Below, piece after piece: positions 11,097 through 22,660 of a stretch of DNA of 64,000 nt. How positions within the stretch are numbered: position 1 is the stretch's first letter; each line of letters starts with the position of its first letter. The notes under the pieces were generated by a model. That model was not told the origin of the DNA. It saw only the letters and a list, made by a program, of their open reading frames with translations, and ran no database searches. This stretch comes from Cytidiella melzeri (lineage: Eukaryota; Basidiomycota; Agaricomycetes; Polyporales; Irpicaceae), in NCBI GenBank assembly GCA_022592445.1, contig JABYQR010000260.1, positions 1 to 64,000 on the forward strand. Direction: 5' to 3'. A program made the position numbers and the translations under genes.

Positions 11097-12050
11097 TCAG
11101 GCTTCGCTCGTTTACATCTTGTACCCTTATCACTTTGTACTTGTACCCCCTCGACACAGGAAACTGCAAGCACTCCCTTCGTAAATCATCATGCAATGCG
11201 CGTTTTCACATCACGGCTTTGGACTAAGTTTAGCAGGCCTAAGCCGTCTCTCGATGCTTCGTCACGCGTGGCACAGGAGGGCCTATCCGTCCGAGAACCG
11301 TCAGTCATATCTCTCATATCTCTTTCAAAGTTAGCTCACAATTATATAGCGATTTGGATAGCAGCAAGGTGGACCTTGCGCCTGGCTCACCCATGTGAGG
11401 TTTAATGGACGTGACTGCCCCAGTCATGGAGAGCGTCAAGCTCAGCCTCAAGTACGTGCGACTTCAAGCCCGAGCTACGTATATTCCGTCTTAGTACATC
11501 CTTCGAGTTAGCCCAAGGCTGGACCGTCCAAGTCTCGGACACTGGCTATGTGTGAAAGCCCGTATAATTTCAAAGCTTTAGACGCAGCCAGAGCTGCATC
11601 CTACCACCCTGAAGAGTGCTCAGGTCGAACACACTGAGGTCAGAGTCTGATCAAACCACCCCTATCCTCAGGCTACTATATAGCTCAGTTGGCCAAATCG
11701 AAGGAATTTTGCCGTCTGGAGACATGAGCGTGATGATTCAGGACAGCGCCGAGATGAGACAATTATTATGAGCTTACCGCCTTTCAGCCCTATTGTTCCC
11801 TTCCGACGCGGAGAGCCAAATGACCTTTGTCTCCTAGCCTTAATTTCCCGTACTGGACGTGCCTGCCTTCCTAAAAGGGCAGTTGGACTGATCCCGATTC
11901 GAATCGCATTGATGCCGTACCCCAGATAGGCAGTTGAGGTTGCTTCTGAGTTTGAACTCGTACCGCCACCACTGGCCAGCACACAGGTTATAAACCCCCC
12001 ACATACCACGTGTAAGTCTTTCTTCCTCCCACCACCAACCTCTCCCCGTC
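11097..12050. other. Intergenic region, no gene recognised
   Basis: No coding pattern was found on either strand. The segment from about 12,000 to 12,050 is a C/T-rich leader in front of the kinase ATG. Confidence 0.4.
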
Positions 12051-15000
12051 ATGGCTACCACCTCTGCTAACTTTACTCCGTTCAAATATGGCATCGCAGG
12101 CAACGAGAGGTACCGACAGATACTCTACACCGTCCCTGAGCTGCAGCGAGAATACGCGTTCGACATGCTGGGCCGCTTCTTCGGCCCTCACTCTCCTCAA
12201 CTGTTCATGAAAGAGCTTATGTCTATAACAGATGAAACTCTCGCAAAGATGCCCCAAAACGTCAAGTTCAACATGCCTCGTGCCCTCAGTGGCAATAGTC
12301 GTCTTCTCGAGAAGCAGATCTACCAGGCCTTTGTGAGTCGTATCATTAGTCGTCACCTCATGCTCGACACACACTGATTACAAAATGCTGCCTACATCAG
12401 CTCTCGTTCATCAAGAGATTCATGCTATCGCCCAACTTGCACTTCTTCATCTGCGCCGACAAGAAGAAGCCGGACAACAACGTCAAATACCGACCCGATG
12501 CGGGTATGAAGGAGATCAAGCGGCCTGACTGCAAAGAGCCTGATCAGGAGCTGAAGCAGCTCAAGGAAGTCAAGGAGTTCGAGCTAGTCCCGCCGACATC
12601 GCCACGACCAGCGAAGCTGCACCGATACGCCACACGGGCCAAGGCCAACGCTACTCTTCCCTCAACAGACGGCTTGAGGAACTCAGACGCCGAATCACAA
12701 GCCTTTGACTGGTGTAGCGACTCGTTACTTGTCGAGTTCAAGGCCAGGTCCAGTCAGGATCCTTTCTACACGGCGGAAGATATCACGAAAAAGCAGGAAT
12801 CGGATACCAGCGAGAAAGCAGACACCCGCTTCCCATTTGAGAAGCCGGGACCAGAGGCTAGGAGCATCCGCGGGCAGCTCACCCTCTACGCGAGCGAGAT
12901 GTTTGCTCATCAGCAGCGAACACACCTTTTTCAACTCCTCGTCTGCGGTAATACCGCCCGCTTTCTCTTCTGGGACCGCGCGGGAGCCATCACGAGTGAT
13001 ACGTTCAAGTACACCACACAGGCGGGGGCGAAGCTTCTCGCAGAGTTCTTCTGGCGCTTCAACCACATGACGGACGAAGCAAGGGGAGTGGATCTCACTG
13101 CGAGGGGTGCAAACGACGAGGAGAAGGGCGCGTTCTCGCAGAAAATTCGCGAATTTATCGGCAACATGCAGGACGGAAATCACCGCCAGCGCAACATACC
13201 GAACGCAGAGCATACTCTCGAGGAGAGCTATCCAGTGTACACGATGATGGTCAAGGATGAGAAGTCCGAGATGGCGCTACTGGTCCAGCGGCCGTTCTTC
13301 AAGGCCACTTCAGCTATCGGCAGGGGAACGAGAGGATATGTCGCCGTCGACAAGCAAACCAAGGAGGTCTTGTTCCTCAAGGACACGTGGCGCGTCAACC
13401 ATCCGCTCATGAAGACCGAGAGCGAGGTGTACAGGATTCTCGAGGTGTATCGCGTTCCGCACGTTCCTAGGATCATCTGCGGTGGGGATGTGAAGGACAG
13501 CAATGGGAAGATACAGGAGACGATAAGCGTGGCATGGGCAGAGAGCCAGAAGCTGCGGGTTGCGTACGCTAAACTGCGAAATCACGCTCATCACCGGATT
13601 GTCCAGAGGTTGGCGTACCCCATAGAGTCGGCAGACAACTCGGAGGAGTACGTCACGGCGTTCCGCGATGTTCTCGTAGGTGAGTTTGTGCATAACACTG
13701 TAGTGATTGACAACACTCATTGTTGTCGTTAGTGATTGAGAAAGCATCTGCCACTGAACATAAGATTCTTCACCGGGACATCAGTATCGGGAATGTGATG
13801 TTGGGTGATAAGGAAGATGGCGGTGTGGGTTTGCTGTCAGATTGGGACCACGCGTGCGTGGTAGACCCGGAAAAGAAGCATGAGTATAAGAACCAGAAAT
13901 TCCGCACGGTATGTTGCATCTGCGCTCCCTTCGATCCTTGCTAATTGGTGCTGAAAGGGTACTTGGGCGTTCATGTCCATCGGCATGCTCAAGAATCCCC
14001 TCAAACCCCACGAGATTCTCGACGACTGCGAGTCTATCTTCTGGACTATGCTGTATGGCGCGTTACACCGGTTCAAGCATGTCGGTCCTCGCTTCGATAT
14101 GACCATTTTTACGGAAACGCGCCACCAAGAGAATCCCGATGGCACGGCCAGCCGCGTTGGTGGAGTTGCTAAAAAAGACTCACTGGCAGCCATTATCAGC
14201 CTGAAATTTGTGAGCAAACCCTTGCAACTCCTCTTCGGGACGCTTGCCAAGGCCCTCGAGGGTTACTACATGGCTCAAAGCGATCTCAAAGCCGCTGAAG
14301 AAGCTGCCAGTGACTATCCTCCTGAGCTCAGGGACGATTTCTTTGATGTGCAAACTGCAAGGGCAGCGTATCGCGAGCGACATGCCAGGCTCAGCAATCC
14401 ATCTTACTGGCGCGAGAAACTTGATCTCGTCCTCTCAATGCAGGGATGGGTTGACGATATAGCAGCTGAGGATCCTTACCCTGAAATGACCGCAGACCGC
14501 GCAACGCAGCGAGTCGAGGAGGCCGAACGCAGCACGTGGACCGCTGATACCGCGAGCAATGTGCCCGAAGCGGGTCCCAGCATGGAGACGAATGATGAAG
14601 ACGACGACGTAGGATGGCAGCCATCGGACAATGAAGACGTGGATGTTGGCACGGAAGACGAGCTGGACGGCTTTGCCCCCATTCCTGCCTCTCATATAAC
14701 CTCCCCAACTCACCTACCAAACCTTGATCTGTCCTCTCCTGCTTCGTCTCAGCCGCAAGCCTATCGCACGCTTGCATCCGGATCCTCTCAATCGTCACAT
14801 GCCTCCATCTCTCCCTCCACTTCCTCTCGTCTGAAGCGCAGCCGCGACGACTTCGAAGGTTTCGCCCCTGGTCCTTTGAACCGCGAGACCCGTCGACGCC
14901 AGAAGAAGTTCAAGTCGCTGTCTCCCATACCGGCTCCCGTCTTTAAGCGTCGTGGCGCGGTAGGACGACCTCGTACCCAGACAGGTGAAGCTGACGGTTC

Positions 15001-15061
15001 CACGGCTGTGACGAATGACATGGTCACTCTGTCCCCAAGGAATGCCTGGGCGACAGATTAG
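12051..15061 (+). CDS. FunK1-family fungal protein kinase
   Basis: Four exons: 12051-12332, 12401-13679, 13733-13908 and 13958-15061; 946 residues. The layout fits the fungal-specific kinase family FunK1 that is expanded in mushroom-forming fungi. A long N-terminal region has a helical start (ILYTVPELQREYAFDMLG) and a block RGQLTLYASEMFAHQQRTH. The kinase core includes GRGTRGYVAVD (nucleotide loop) and VLFLKDTWR (Lys). The catalytic loop is ILHRDISIGNVML with Asp536 and Asn541. The metal motif is SDWDHA, so DFG is replaced by DWD (557-559), and GTWAFMS at 580-586 marks the activation segment. The last 250 residues are low-complexity and acidic, then basic (RLKRSRDD, ETRRRQKKFK), suggesting nuclear location. 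The key catalytic residues are present, so activity is plausible. Substrates are unknown. Confidence 0.92.
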
Positions 15062-15484
15062 TGAATACTTTCAGCTGTATCAGTACCACGTGCATTGTGA
15101 CATACTCGGAACTCGTGCCAGTTAGAGGGATAGTACTTGTGATGTCGTAGACTGACGTTGGATCTCATGGTAGCTCTTTTTTATGGCAGAGCTATGTTCT
15201 ATCTCATCGCACCTTGGAAGTACAAAGCTTCTTCAACTATTCGTGACGAATGCATAGCAGTCCGGTTATCTAGAGGAACCGGGATGTCATAACAAGGTCA
15301 GTCCATTCGCTATGACAGAATTCTAATACAGAGGTAGACATGTGGATATCATACAAACTCGGATGCAACAGAACAAACAGATACAATGCCACGGAAAATA
15401 ACGTACGACGAGAACGATAGCATGCAACAGACATATAAAACCCAAAACGGTTACTCTGAACGAGGCGGCGCGCCACATGCATAC
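15062..15484. other. Convergent 3' intergenic region
   Basis: About 420 bp separate the stop codons of the FunK1 and RNR genes, which converge here. No gene or distinctive element was seen; it should hold both 3' UTRs and polyadenylation sites. Confidence 0.4.
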
Positions 15485-18400
15485 TCAGCCTGAGCACATC
15501 ACGCACGAGTCTGGGTTCTCCAATGAGCACAACAGCTTAGCCTGCTCAAACTCGCGCTCCTTCTGCCGGAGCAAAGCAGCGGCAAAGTCAGGGTCCTGTT
15601 CCGCTGCTTTCATCTGCTTGTCGTCCAGACCGTAGATCGATAGTTTCTGCAGCAAAGACTGCACGTCGCCAACGGCATCCGAGGTCTCTGTGGCAAGCGA
15701 GGGCGAGACGGGCTCCTGTTTAATGGGCGTCGATATATACTCGGAAGGAGTAGATGATTTCACAGGTGTCGAGGGCACGGTCGAAGGAGTTGGGAGTCCG
15801 TTGACACGAGGTTTGGCTGCGGCTGGTACCTTCGTCTCACGAACCTTTTGCGACTCCTTGAGCATAGCCTGGTCTACAGTGAACTGAATAGCCTGAGCAG
15901 CGGGCCTTGTCCGCAAATAGTACATGCCCGTCTTCAGGCCCTTCTTCCAGCCGTAGAAGTGCATACTCGTCAGCTGTCCAATGGTCGGGGACTGCAGGTG
16001 GATGTTCAAGCTCTGGCTCTGGCAGATGAACGCACCACGATCAGCAGCGAGGTCGAGAACCTTCTTCTGACTAATCTCCCAGACAGTCTTATAGATGGCC
16101 TTGACATCGTCGGGTATGCCGTAAATGCTCTGGATGGATCCGTTGTTTGCGATGATCATGTTCTTCATTTGGTCGTCCCATAGCTTGAGGTCGACAAGCT
16201 CACGAAGCAGCCAGGGACAGACGATCTGGAACTCGCCGGCGAGGACTCGACGAGTGTAGATATTGCTAGTGTAAGGTTCGAAGCATTCGTTGTTGCCGAG
16301 AATCTGGCTCGTCGAGGCTGTCGGCATAGGCGCAAGGAGCAAGGAGTTCCTCAATCCAGTCTTGGCAACCTTCTCTCTAAGACTGGACCAATCCCAGAGA
16401 TCGGAAGGCGTGACACCCCACAGGTCGAACTGCAGCTGGCCCTTGCTAGCGGGACTGCCCTCATACGTCTCATACGGTCCTTCAGCTTCTGCCATGTCAC
16501 TGCTTGCTTCCACAGCGGCATGATAGATGGTCTCGAAGATCTGCGTATTCAAGAGGCGCGCCTCAGGCGAGTCGAAGGGCATACGGAGGGCCATAAACGC
16601 ATCAGCGAGACCTTGGACACCCACGCCAATAGGGCGATGACGCATGTTGGATCGACGCGCCTCGGGAATAGGGTAGTAGTTTACGTCGATGATACGATTA
16701 AGGTTGAACGCGACAACTTTCGCGACATCGTGGAGCTTCTTGAAGTTGTACACGCCATTTTCGATAAAGGACGGGAGCGCAATTGAAGCGAGGTTGCAAA
16801 CTGCAGTCTCGTCAGGGGAGGAGTATTCAATAATTTCAGTGCAGAGATTGGATGACTTGATGGTACCCAGGTTCTGCTGGTTTGATTTGGCTGATTGCTC
16901 ATGTCAGTCAGAGTGAAGCGAAACAGATACTAGCCATCTTACCGTTAGCAGAGTCTTTATACAGCATGAAAGGTCCACCGGTCTCAATCTGAGCCTCCAA
17001 GATGGCGTACCACAGCTTCTGAGCCTCAATGGTTTTGCGTGCGCGACCCTCCCTCTCGTACTTCTCGTAAAGCTCTTCGAATTCCTCGCCCCATACTTCG
17101 TGAAGTCCTGCAGCTTCATTAGGACAGAAAAGGGACCACTGTCCGTTAGACTCAACGCGCTTCATGCTGACATCATCGAAGTCAGGCCACACAACGAGCA
17201 CATTGGTAATCAAATGCACTCACAAAAGATCCGGAATCCACAAGGCGTAGAAGAGGTCACGAGCACGCACTTCCTCCTTGCCGTGGTTCTTGCGGAGATC
17301 GATGAAGTCGAATATGTCAGCGTGCCAAGGCTCAATGTAGATCGCGAAGGCTCCTGGACGCTTGTTGCCCCCCTGATCAACATAACGAGCAGTCGCATCA
17401 TACGCGCGAAGCATGGGCACAATGCCGTTGGAGTACCCGTTCGTGCCAGCAATGTACGACCTAATTCCAGTAAAAAGCATTCAGCAGATAGCAAGGCGAT
17501 CACCTTATGGAGAAGAACTCACCCAGTGGCACGGATGTTGTGGATGTTGAGACCAATACCACCGGCCGTCTTACTGATCATAGCGCAGTTCTTCAATGTG
17601 TCGTAGATGCCCTCGATAGAGTCGTCCTTCATGCATACCAAGAAGCATGAGCTGAGTTGGGGATGAGGGGTGCCGGCGTTGAAGAGGGTCGGTGACGCGT
17701 GAGTAAAGTAACGTTCAGACATGAGGTTGTAGGTTTCAATGACACGGTCGATGTCCGAGCCATGAATACCAACAGCAACACGCATCAGCATGTGCTGTGG
17801 CCTTTCAGCCGTTTGCCCGTTGATTTTGAGAAGATACGACCGTTCTAGCGTCTTGAAACCAAAGCTATAACATAGTGAGCGCGAGAACTGCAAGGCAGCA
17901 GTGGAACGCACAAGTTATAGCTGAAATCACGATTGTAGATGATTGCGGAGTCGAGCTTCTCAGCATTCGCCATGACTACCTCATACGTATCCTTTGAAAT
18001 CATCCCGGCTGCCTTGCCGTTCTTGGGATTGACTGAGGAGTCCTGTAAGGTCTCTGGTGATCAACAGCGACTATCAAAAACACACCATAATTATACAAGT
18101 CTCTGATCACGGCAGAGAAGTTCTTCTTTGTCTCTTTGTGAAGATTGGAGACTGCGATGCGAGCGGCAAGGATAGCATAATCAGGGTGTTTCGTGGTAAG
18201 GTATGCAGCAGTTTCGGCCGCGAGATTCTTCGTGGATAGTCAGTTGCTTATTCACAACGAAGGGGAAATGCACCCACGTCCAGCTCCACAGTTGTCACCC
18301 CCTGATAAACACCCGCAATGACCTTCTGTGTCACACTTGGATAGAATGAGTGATTCTGAACGCTGAACTGCGCTTGTCACCTACGCTATCGGATCGACGT

Positions 18401-18701
18401 AGTCGGTGTCCAAGCCGTAGCAGAGCTTGTGTATACGTGCGGTAATCTAGCATGGCAACATTAGCAACGAGAAATCGACGCGACATCGGTGAAAAGCGCG
18501 TACTTTATCAAACTGGACGCGTTCCTTACGTCTAAACAGTTAAGCGGGACTGTTAGCAGCTGCATTGATTCCGCTGGGACGCGTAATACAGCAGCTTACC
18601 CGTCTGTCGCGTGAAGAGAAACACGCGCACAATAACCGTAAGTCGCGTGGTTTGAAGTAAGCCAAAGAAAGGAGCTTACCTCTCTTGTATACATACGCCA
18701 T
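15485..18701 (-). CDS. RNR1: Ribonucleoside-diphosphate reductase large subunit (class Ia)
   Basis: Eleven exons: 18701-18680, 18603-18600, 18531-18504, 18446-18385, 18335-18278, 18227-18086, 18032-17912, 17864-17523, 17460-17224, 17166-16943 and 16890-15485; 881 residues. It reduces ribonucleoside diphosphates to deoxyribonucleotides with the small subunit, in the cytosol. The start [18 protein letters not shown] is the usual ATP-cone beginning. Catalytic residues are in [12 protein letters not shown] (Asn428, Cys430, Glu432). Family blocks include [37 protein letters not shown] and [17 protein letters not shown]. The redox-active tail ends CVMCSG (Cys876, Cys879). Exon 2 is only 4 nt (ACGG in gene sense) and is needed to make Asp-Gly in KRDGRKE. 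A Ser/Pro/Thr-rich linker precedes the C-terminal cysteines. The allosteric and catalytic blocks look complete, so this should be a functional single-copy housekeeping gene. Confidence 0.98.
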
Positions 18702-18850
18702 CGTGATGTGTGTCGACGAAGATATAAGGGCGAGTTACAAGGGATGAGGAAAGGGGGAAAGGTGGAGGTTGCAGGTGAAGAACAGTCCTGCGCGTCTCAG
18801 TAATATTTAACCAGCATACGAGCGTGGGAAATCAGTCACTGGTGTACAAG

Positions 18851-18860
18851 TCGCGTCGCG
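18851..18860. promoter_or_regulatory. Possible MCB-like cell-cycle element in a shared promoter
   Basis: TCGCGTCGCG lies about 150 bp upstream of the RNR start and about 105 bp upstream of the divergent gene at 18964. On the minus strand it reads ACGCGA-like, close to the MluI cell-cycle box (ACGCGT) known upstream of RNR genes in other fungi. It is not a perfect match, so this is a suggestion. Confidence 0.3.
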
Positions 18861-18963
18861 TTCACCTTTGTCAGCAACCACTGCGTCCAGTCACGAGAGT
18901 CAGTATTTCTCGCCAGCCTACATACACTGTGAACTGAAAATTGTCGATATACAGCGAGTAAAC

Positions 18964-19662
18964 ATGCCTAATAGTAGTGCGCCGTACATCCACAGCGGAG
19001 ATCCTGCGTACGCTCCTCCAGTCCTGCGTGCCCCCTCACCATCCAGCTCTATCGGAACAGACTACGGCCCAGACGAGACCACCCCTGAGGAGGCTCGAAT
19101 GACCGAAGTCGACTTTCTCCGGCAGCTCAAACTGGCAGATTCTCGCAATGAAGAGCATTTGGCTTCCCAGGAGCCTTTGCTTCCAAAACCGAAAGATGCG
19201 CAGCACGAGTCCTGTATGTGACCTGACACTGCTGTGGTGTCGCCGTGTGCTGACATTATCGGCCACACAGTCATAATGTTGGCGGTCATGAAAAATTTGC
19301 GGAAAGCGGTGCAGAAACTGCAAGATGACGAACTGTTTGAGCAGAGGATCCTTCGTGGGTCTCTCGTCACTGGACAGGAGCAGGTAGCCTCGGGTGATAT
19401 AGACAGTATCATGCGAAGCATGATGAACCTTTCCCCCAGTGTCCCTTCGGCTCCCAGTACTGCTGCCGCTACGAATCCTCCACCTACACCCAGCAACGGT
19501 GGGCCCACCGCTGCAGATCTTAGCTTCGGCGAGCCAATATCGATGGGGCCGCCTCCGCTCCCCGGCGCGCCGTTCTTTAATCTAGGTTCCGACATGAACC
19601 CAATGACGAGTACTCCAGGACGAAGGTCGACGAGGTTAAAGCTCAATACTCGTAAACCTTGA
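18964..19662 (+). CDS. Small unidentified protein divergent from RNR1
   Basis: Two exons, 18964-19213 and 19271-19662, give 213 residues; the intron is GT-AG and splits a Phe codon. The first part is Ser/Pro-rich (PSPSSSIGTDYGPDETTPEE). A charged helical stretch follows that could form a coiled coil (MKNLRKAVQKLQDDELFEQR). The C-terminal third is rich in Pro, Thr and Ala (TAAATNPPPTPSNGG) and ends in a basic RRSTRLKLN. No signal peptide or membrane segment is visible. I do not recognise the family. It shares a 262-bp intergenic region with RNR1, so the two may be co-regulated. An upstream in-frame extension to 18868 lacks an ATG and was not used. Confidence 0.7.
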
Positions 19663-19826
19663 TGTATACCTTGACGTAAGCATTTCCCACACGCTCGTTG
19701 TACACTTATGATCGTGATTAGCCTAGTATCAATAGCATTTGTGTTGCGTCGCTGACCATGCCTATGAGAGCTACAAAACAAGATAGGGATATATGAGACG
19801 TCGAATAGATGTGTAAGAGCAGGGAG

Positions 19827-22138
19827 CTAGGCCAATTCTCTGGCGGTGGATGCGAGAATGTCGAGGAATGCAATTGAATCTTTGGTAATTGATCTACTCT
19901 TGCTCTTGTCTATAGTCGTACCGAACTCGGAGACAAGCTGCGCGAGTTGCTTGTTGTTCTTCGCTTGGGCGGCCTCCTGCCGCAATCGCAACATCTTGTT
20001 CATTTTCGCCCTTCGAGCGTCACCTTCAGGCACGTCGTTCTCCTGCTGCTGCTGCTTGCGGGACGTCCGCATCGGCATCACGAAGACTGATGGATCGGCA
20101 AGCTGCTTGTAGAGCGCGTCCAGAAACGCGAAGCCCTCCTTCGTAAGCGTACGAGATCGGCTCGAATCCAACACCTCCGTGAACTCCCGTACAACGCGGG
20201 CAAGGGCGACGTTATCGGTTGCATCTCGAATTCTTCGTGTCAGCTGTGTCAATTGAGTGGCTTTGGTGAGTCGCATAACACCCCTTTTCTGCGATTCGCC
20301 CTCATCCGCGCTGGTGGAATCGAGGACGACTCTCTCGTCAGACACTCCGGGCAACTTCTTCACAGCTGGCTTCGCAACATGAGGATCTCGAGCGATGTTG
20401 TTGTCTCGCCGTCCAAGAGCCTGTCTGTCCTTCAAATCGAGGTTCGTCAGGCCGCGTAGAAGAGCGTCCACGTCGGGTATTCCCTTTGCAGGCTTGGATT
20501 TTGTAACAGCGTGGGCGTATCGCTGAGAAACAGTACAGTAAGCAAAGTATGACTTAATACCCAGATGCACTTACCGCAGGTTGTGGTGGAGGCCAAACAA
20601 AAGCTTCGTCCGACGGAAAGCCTTCATCCATTGCAAGATCCTGGAAAGCAGCATACCAACGATCGTAGTCCGGTCGCTCGGCAAACTTCAATCTCCTGCA
20701 GTAACGAAGAAATTCCTCATATTCAGACGGCAAACCGCGGCAAAGGTCCTCTGGGGTAGCATTCGATTTTTCACGTTTGAGAATGTCGTGCGCCGCATCG
20801 GTTTTCGGCACACCGTTGCGGGTCCAACTCAGACCTCCAGGGGTGAGAAGGTGGATGAGCATCAGAGCTAATGCTTCCATGTCATCTCTCCGTGTCGGCA
20901 CTATTGAGAGTCAGCCAGGGACGTGGCGGATAGATGTTCGAATTACCTCGCCCTTTGCAATGCACTGCCACGGACGAAAACCAGTAGTTGCCAATGAAGT
21001 CGCGTTTATGTCTTCTATCTGCCAGATGCTCGCCCGTTTTGGGATCGATATACACCTTCGAGAAACCGAAGTCGATCATATATATCAACGTGTTGTCTGG
21101 TGGAAGACCGATTACGCAGTTGCCCAGTTGGATATCGCGATGTAGCACTCCGCGAGTGTGCATAGTTTCCAATCTCCGTATCTAGGACAATGACAATAAG
21201 CAAGAACTGCACACGGTAAAGATCAAAAATACTGACTACTTGCATGGCAATGCAGCATACACTGCGCAGATCCATCACTTTCAGACTCAACTTGCGATAC
21301 AATGAATCAAGGCTAGCTCCCAATAAGTTAATCACGAGATAATCGTACTGGCCCTGTACACCAGATCCATAGAGCACTGGCATTCCCTCTCCACCCTGTA
21401 ACATCGGATAGAACGCACGTTCGTAGCGGTTTGTCGGACACTCGTGGTCCACCAACTGGAGCTTTAGGGCAGCGATTTGCCCTGTGTGAATGTTATGGGC
21501 TTTGAAGATGGACCCTACAAAAGATAGACGAGGTTAGCCAGGTACTGTATTCAAAGTTTTGACCTTGGTAGTAAAGAACCAATTCTCTTCACGGGCCTGG
21601 CTCAGCGCACCAGCTCAAACACTGCTAAGCACCACAATGACTCTACCGCATTTCATGTTCAAGACATTGCAAAACCGCATGCCGAGCTTGCCATATTCTA
21701 AAACCGCCAAGCATTATACCCTGTCGAACAGCAGAGCATAAGAAGTTTCGGCTGATTTTGTAGGAATGCGCAAGCAGAGCTACTTAGACTTTCCCGTAGC
21801 ATGGTTTCATCTGACGTGCCAAGCTTCACATTGGGAGCCAATCTTCACAGAATAGCAGCCCTCTCCATCCTGACATCGTTCGCTGCTGTTGCATGCGTTG
21901 ACCATTACGTTCAACGAGGCGAGGATAGTCAAGCATAAGCAGCGTAGAGGAATGGCTCCTAACTCGTATTCGCAGCGACAATCCAAAGTTACCGTAAAAC
22001 GAACGTCGTACTAAAACTGGCCCATCTGGCGAGTGTACAGCATCCAACAGACAACATATTCAACTTACCTGAGTACCCTGAACCCAAACATTCACCCAAC
22101 CACCAGTTCCCAATGACCTGAGGAAAGCCTTGCGCCAT
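19827..22138 (-). CDS. Casein kinase 1-like protein kinase with a duplicated C-terminal module
   Basis: Five exons: 22138-22069, 21514-21240, 21181-20947, 20900-20575 and 20522-19827; 533 residues. The kinase domain starts at once: IGNWWLGECLGSGYSGSIFK (glycine loop across the first splice), AALKLQ (Lys), and QYDYLVINLLGASLDSL. The catalytic loop is VLHRDIQLGNCVIG, where CK1 usually has a KPxN-type loop. The metal motif is MIDFGFSK (IDFG, intact). RRHKRDFIGNYWFSSV and PTRRDDMEALALMLIHLL follow, the latter being the CK1-type substrate-lobe block. Residues 303-533 form a tail with two copies of a helical module, about 393-439 and 479-525, separated by a Gln-rich stretch. Intron 1 is about 554 nt, roughly ten times the local norm. 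Likely an active Ser/Thr kinase; substrate unknown. Confidence 0.88.
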
Positions 22139-22660
22139 CGTAGCTGAACAGATATCGAGTCGACCTTGTGGAAAGCAGCAAGTATGTTGTAGATTAGTAG
22201 ATCTGCGGTTCTGGGGGCAGCAAGAAAGTACGGAGGTAGGAAGACGTTCAGGTCAGAGGAGAGAACAGGTTTCGCATTCCCTAGAGGAGTGTTTCGTTTG
22301 TCGCTGGATGAGATGTAGACAAGGTGGTGGTACGAGAGGGAGGTTGCGAATCAGCTTGCATTCGAACCAAAGCTAACGCGACGCCGCGCGGGTTCACGAT
22401 CACGTGACATGCAGCGGATCTCGAGCTTCTCGATTGCCAGTCGCGACGCGTCTATTCTCCGGGAGCTTCACTGTATCCGTGTCCTTTCAATCTAAGTTAC
22501 AATTACTCTTTGCTTCAATCAAATCAAGCAGTGTGTCATTATAATTTTACACGGGTCATGTATAGACACAATGTACTATGGCTGGGAGGCGCTACCTTCA
22601 AGTTGGCTGCAATCCGCTCCCAAAGAACTCTTTCCTTGGTACAGCGTGGTCAATTCCCTT
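22139..22660. other. Intergenic region between two minus-strand genes
   Basis: This holds the promoter of the CK1-like gene and the 3' flank of the acyl-CoA dehydrogenase gene. No gene was seen. Confidence 0.4.

Noticed and set aside
19062..19781. A 239-codon minus-strand frame over the small gene at 18964
   Set aside because: It is the antisense shadow of the two plus-strand exons and lacks any recognisable motif.
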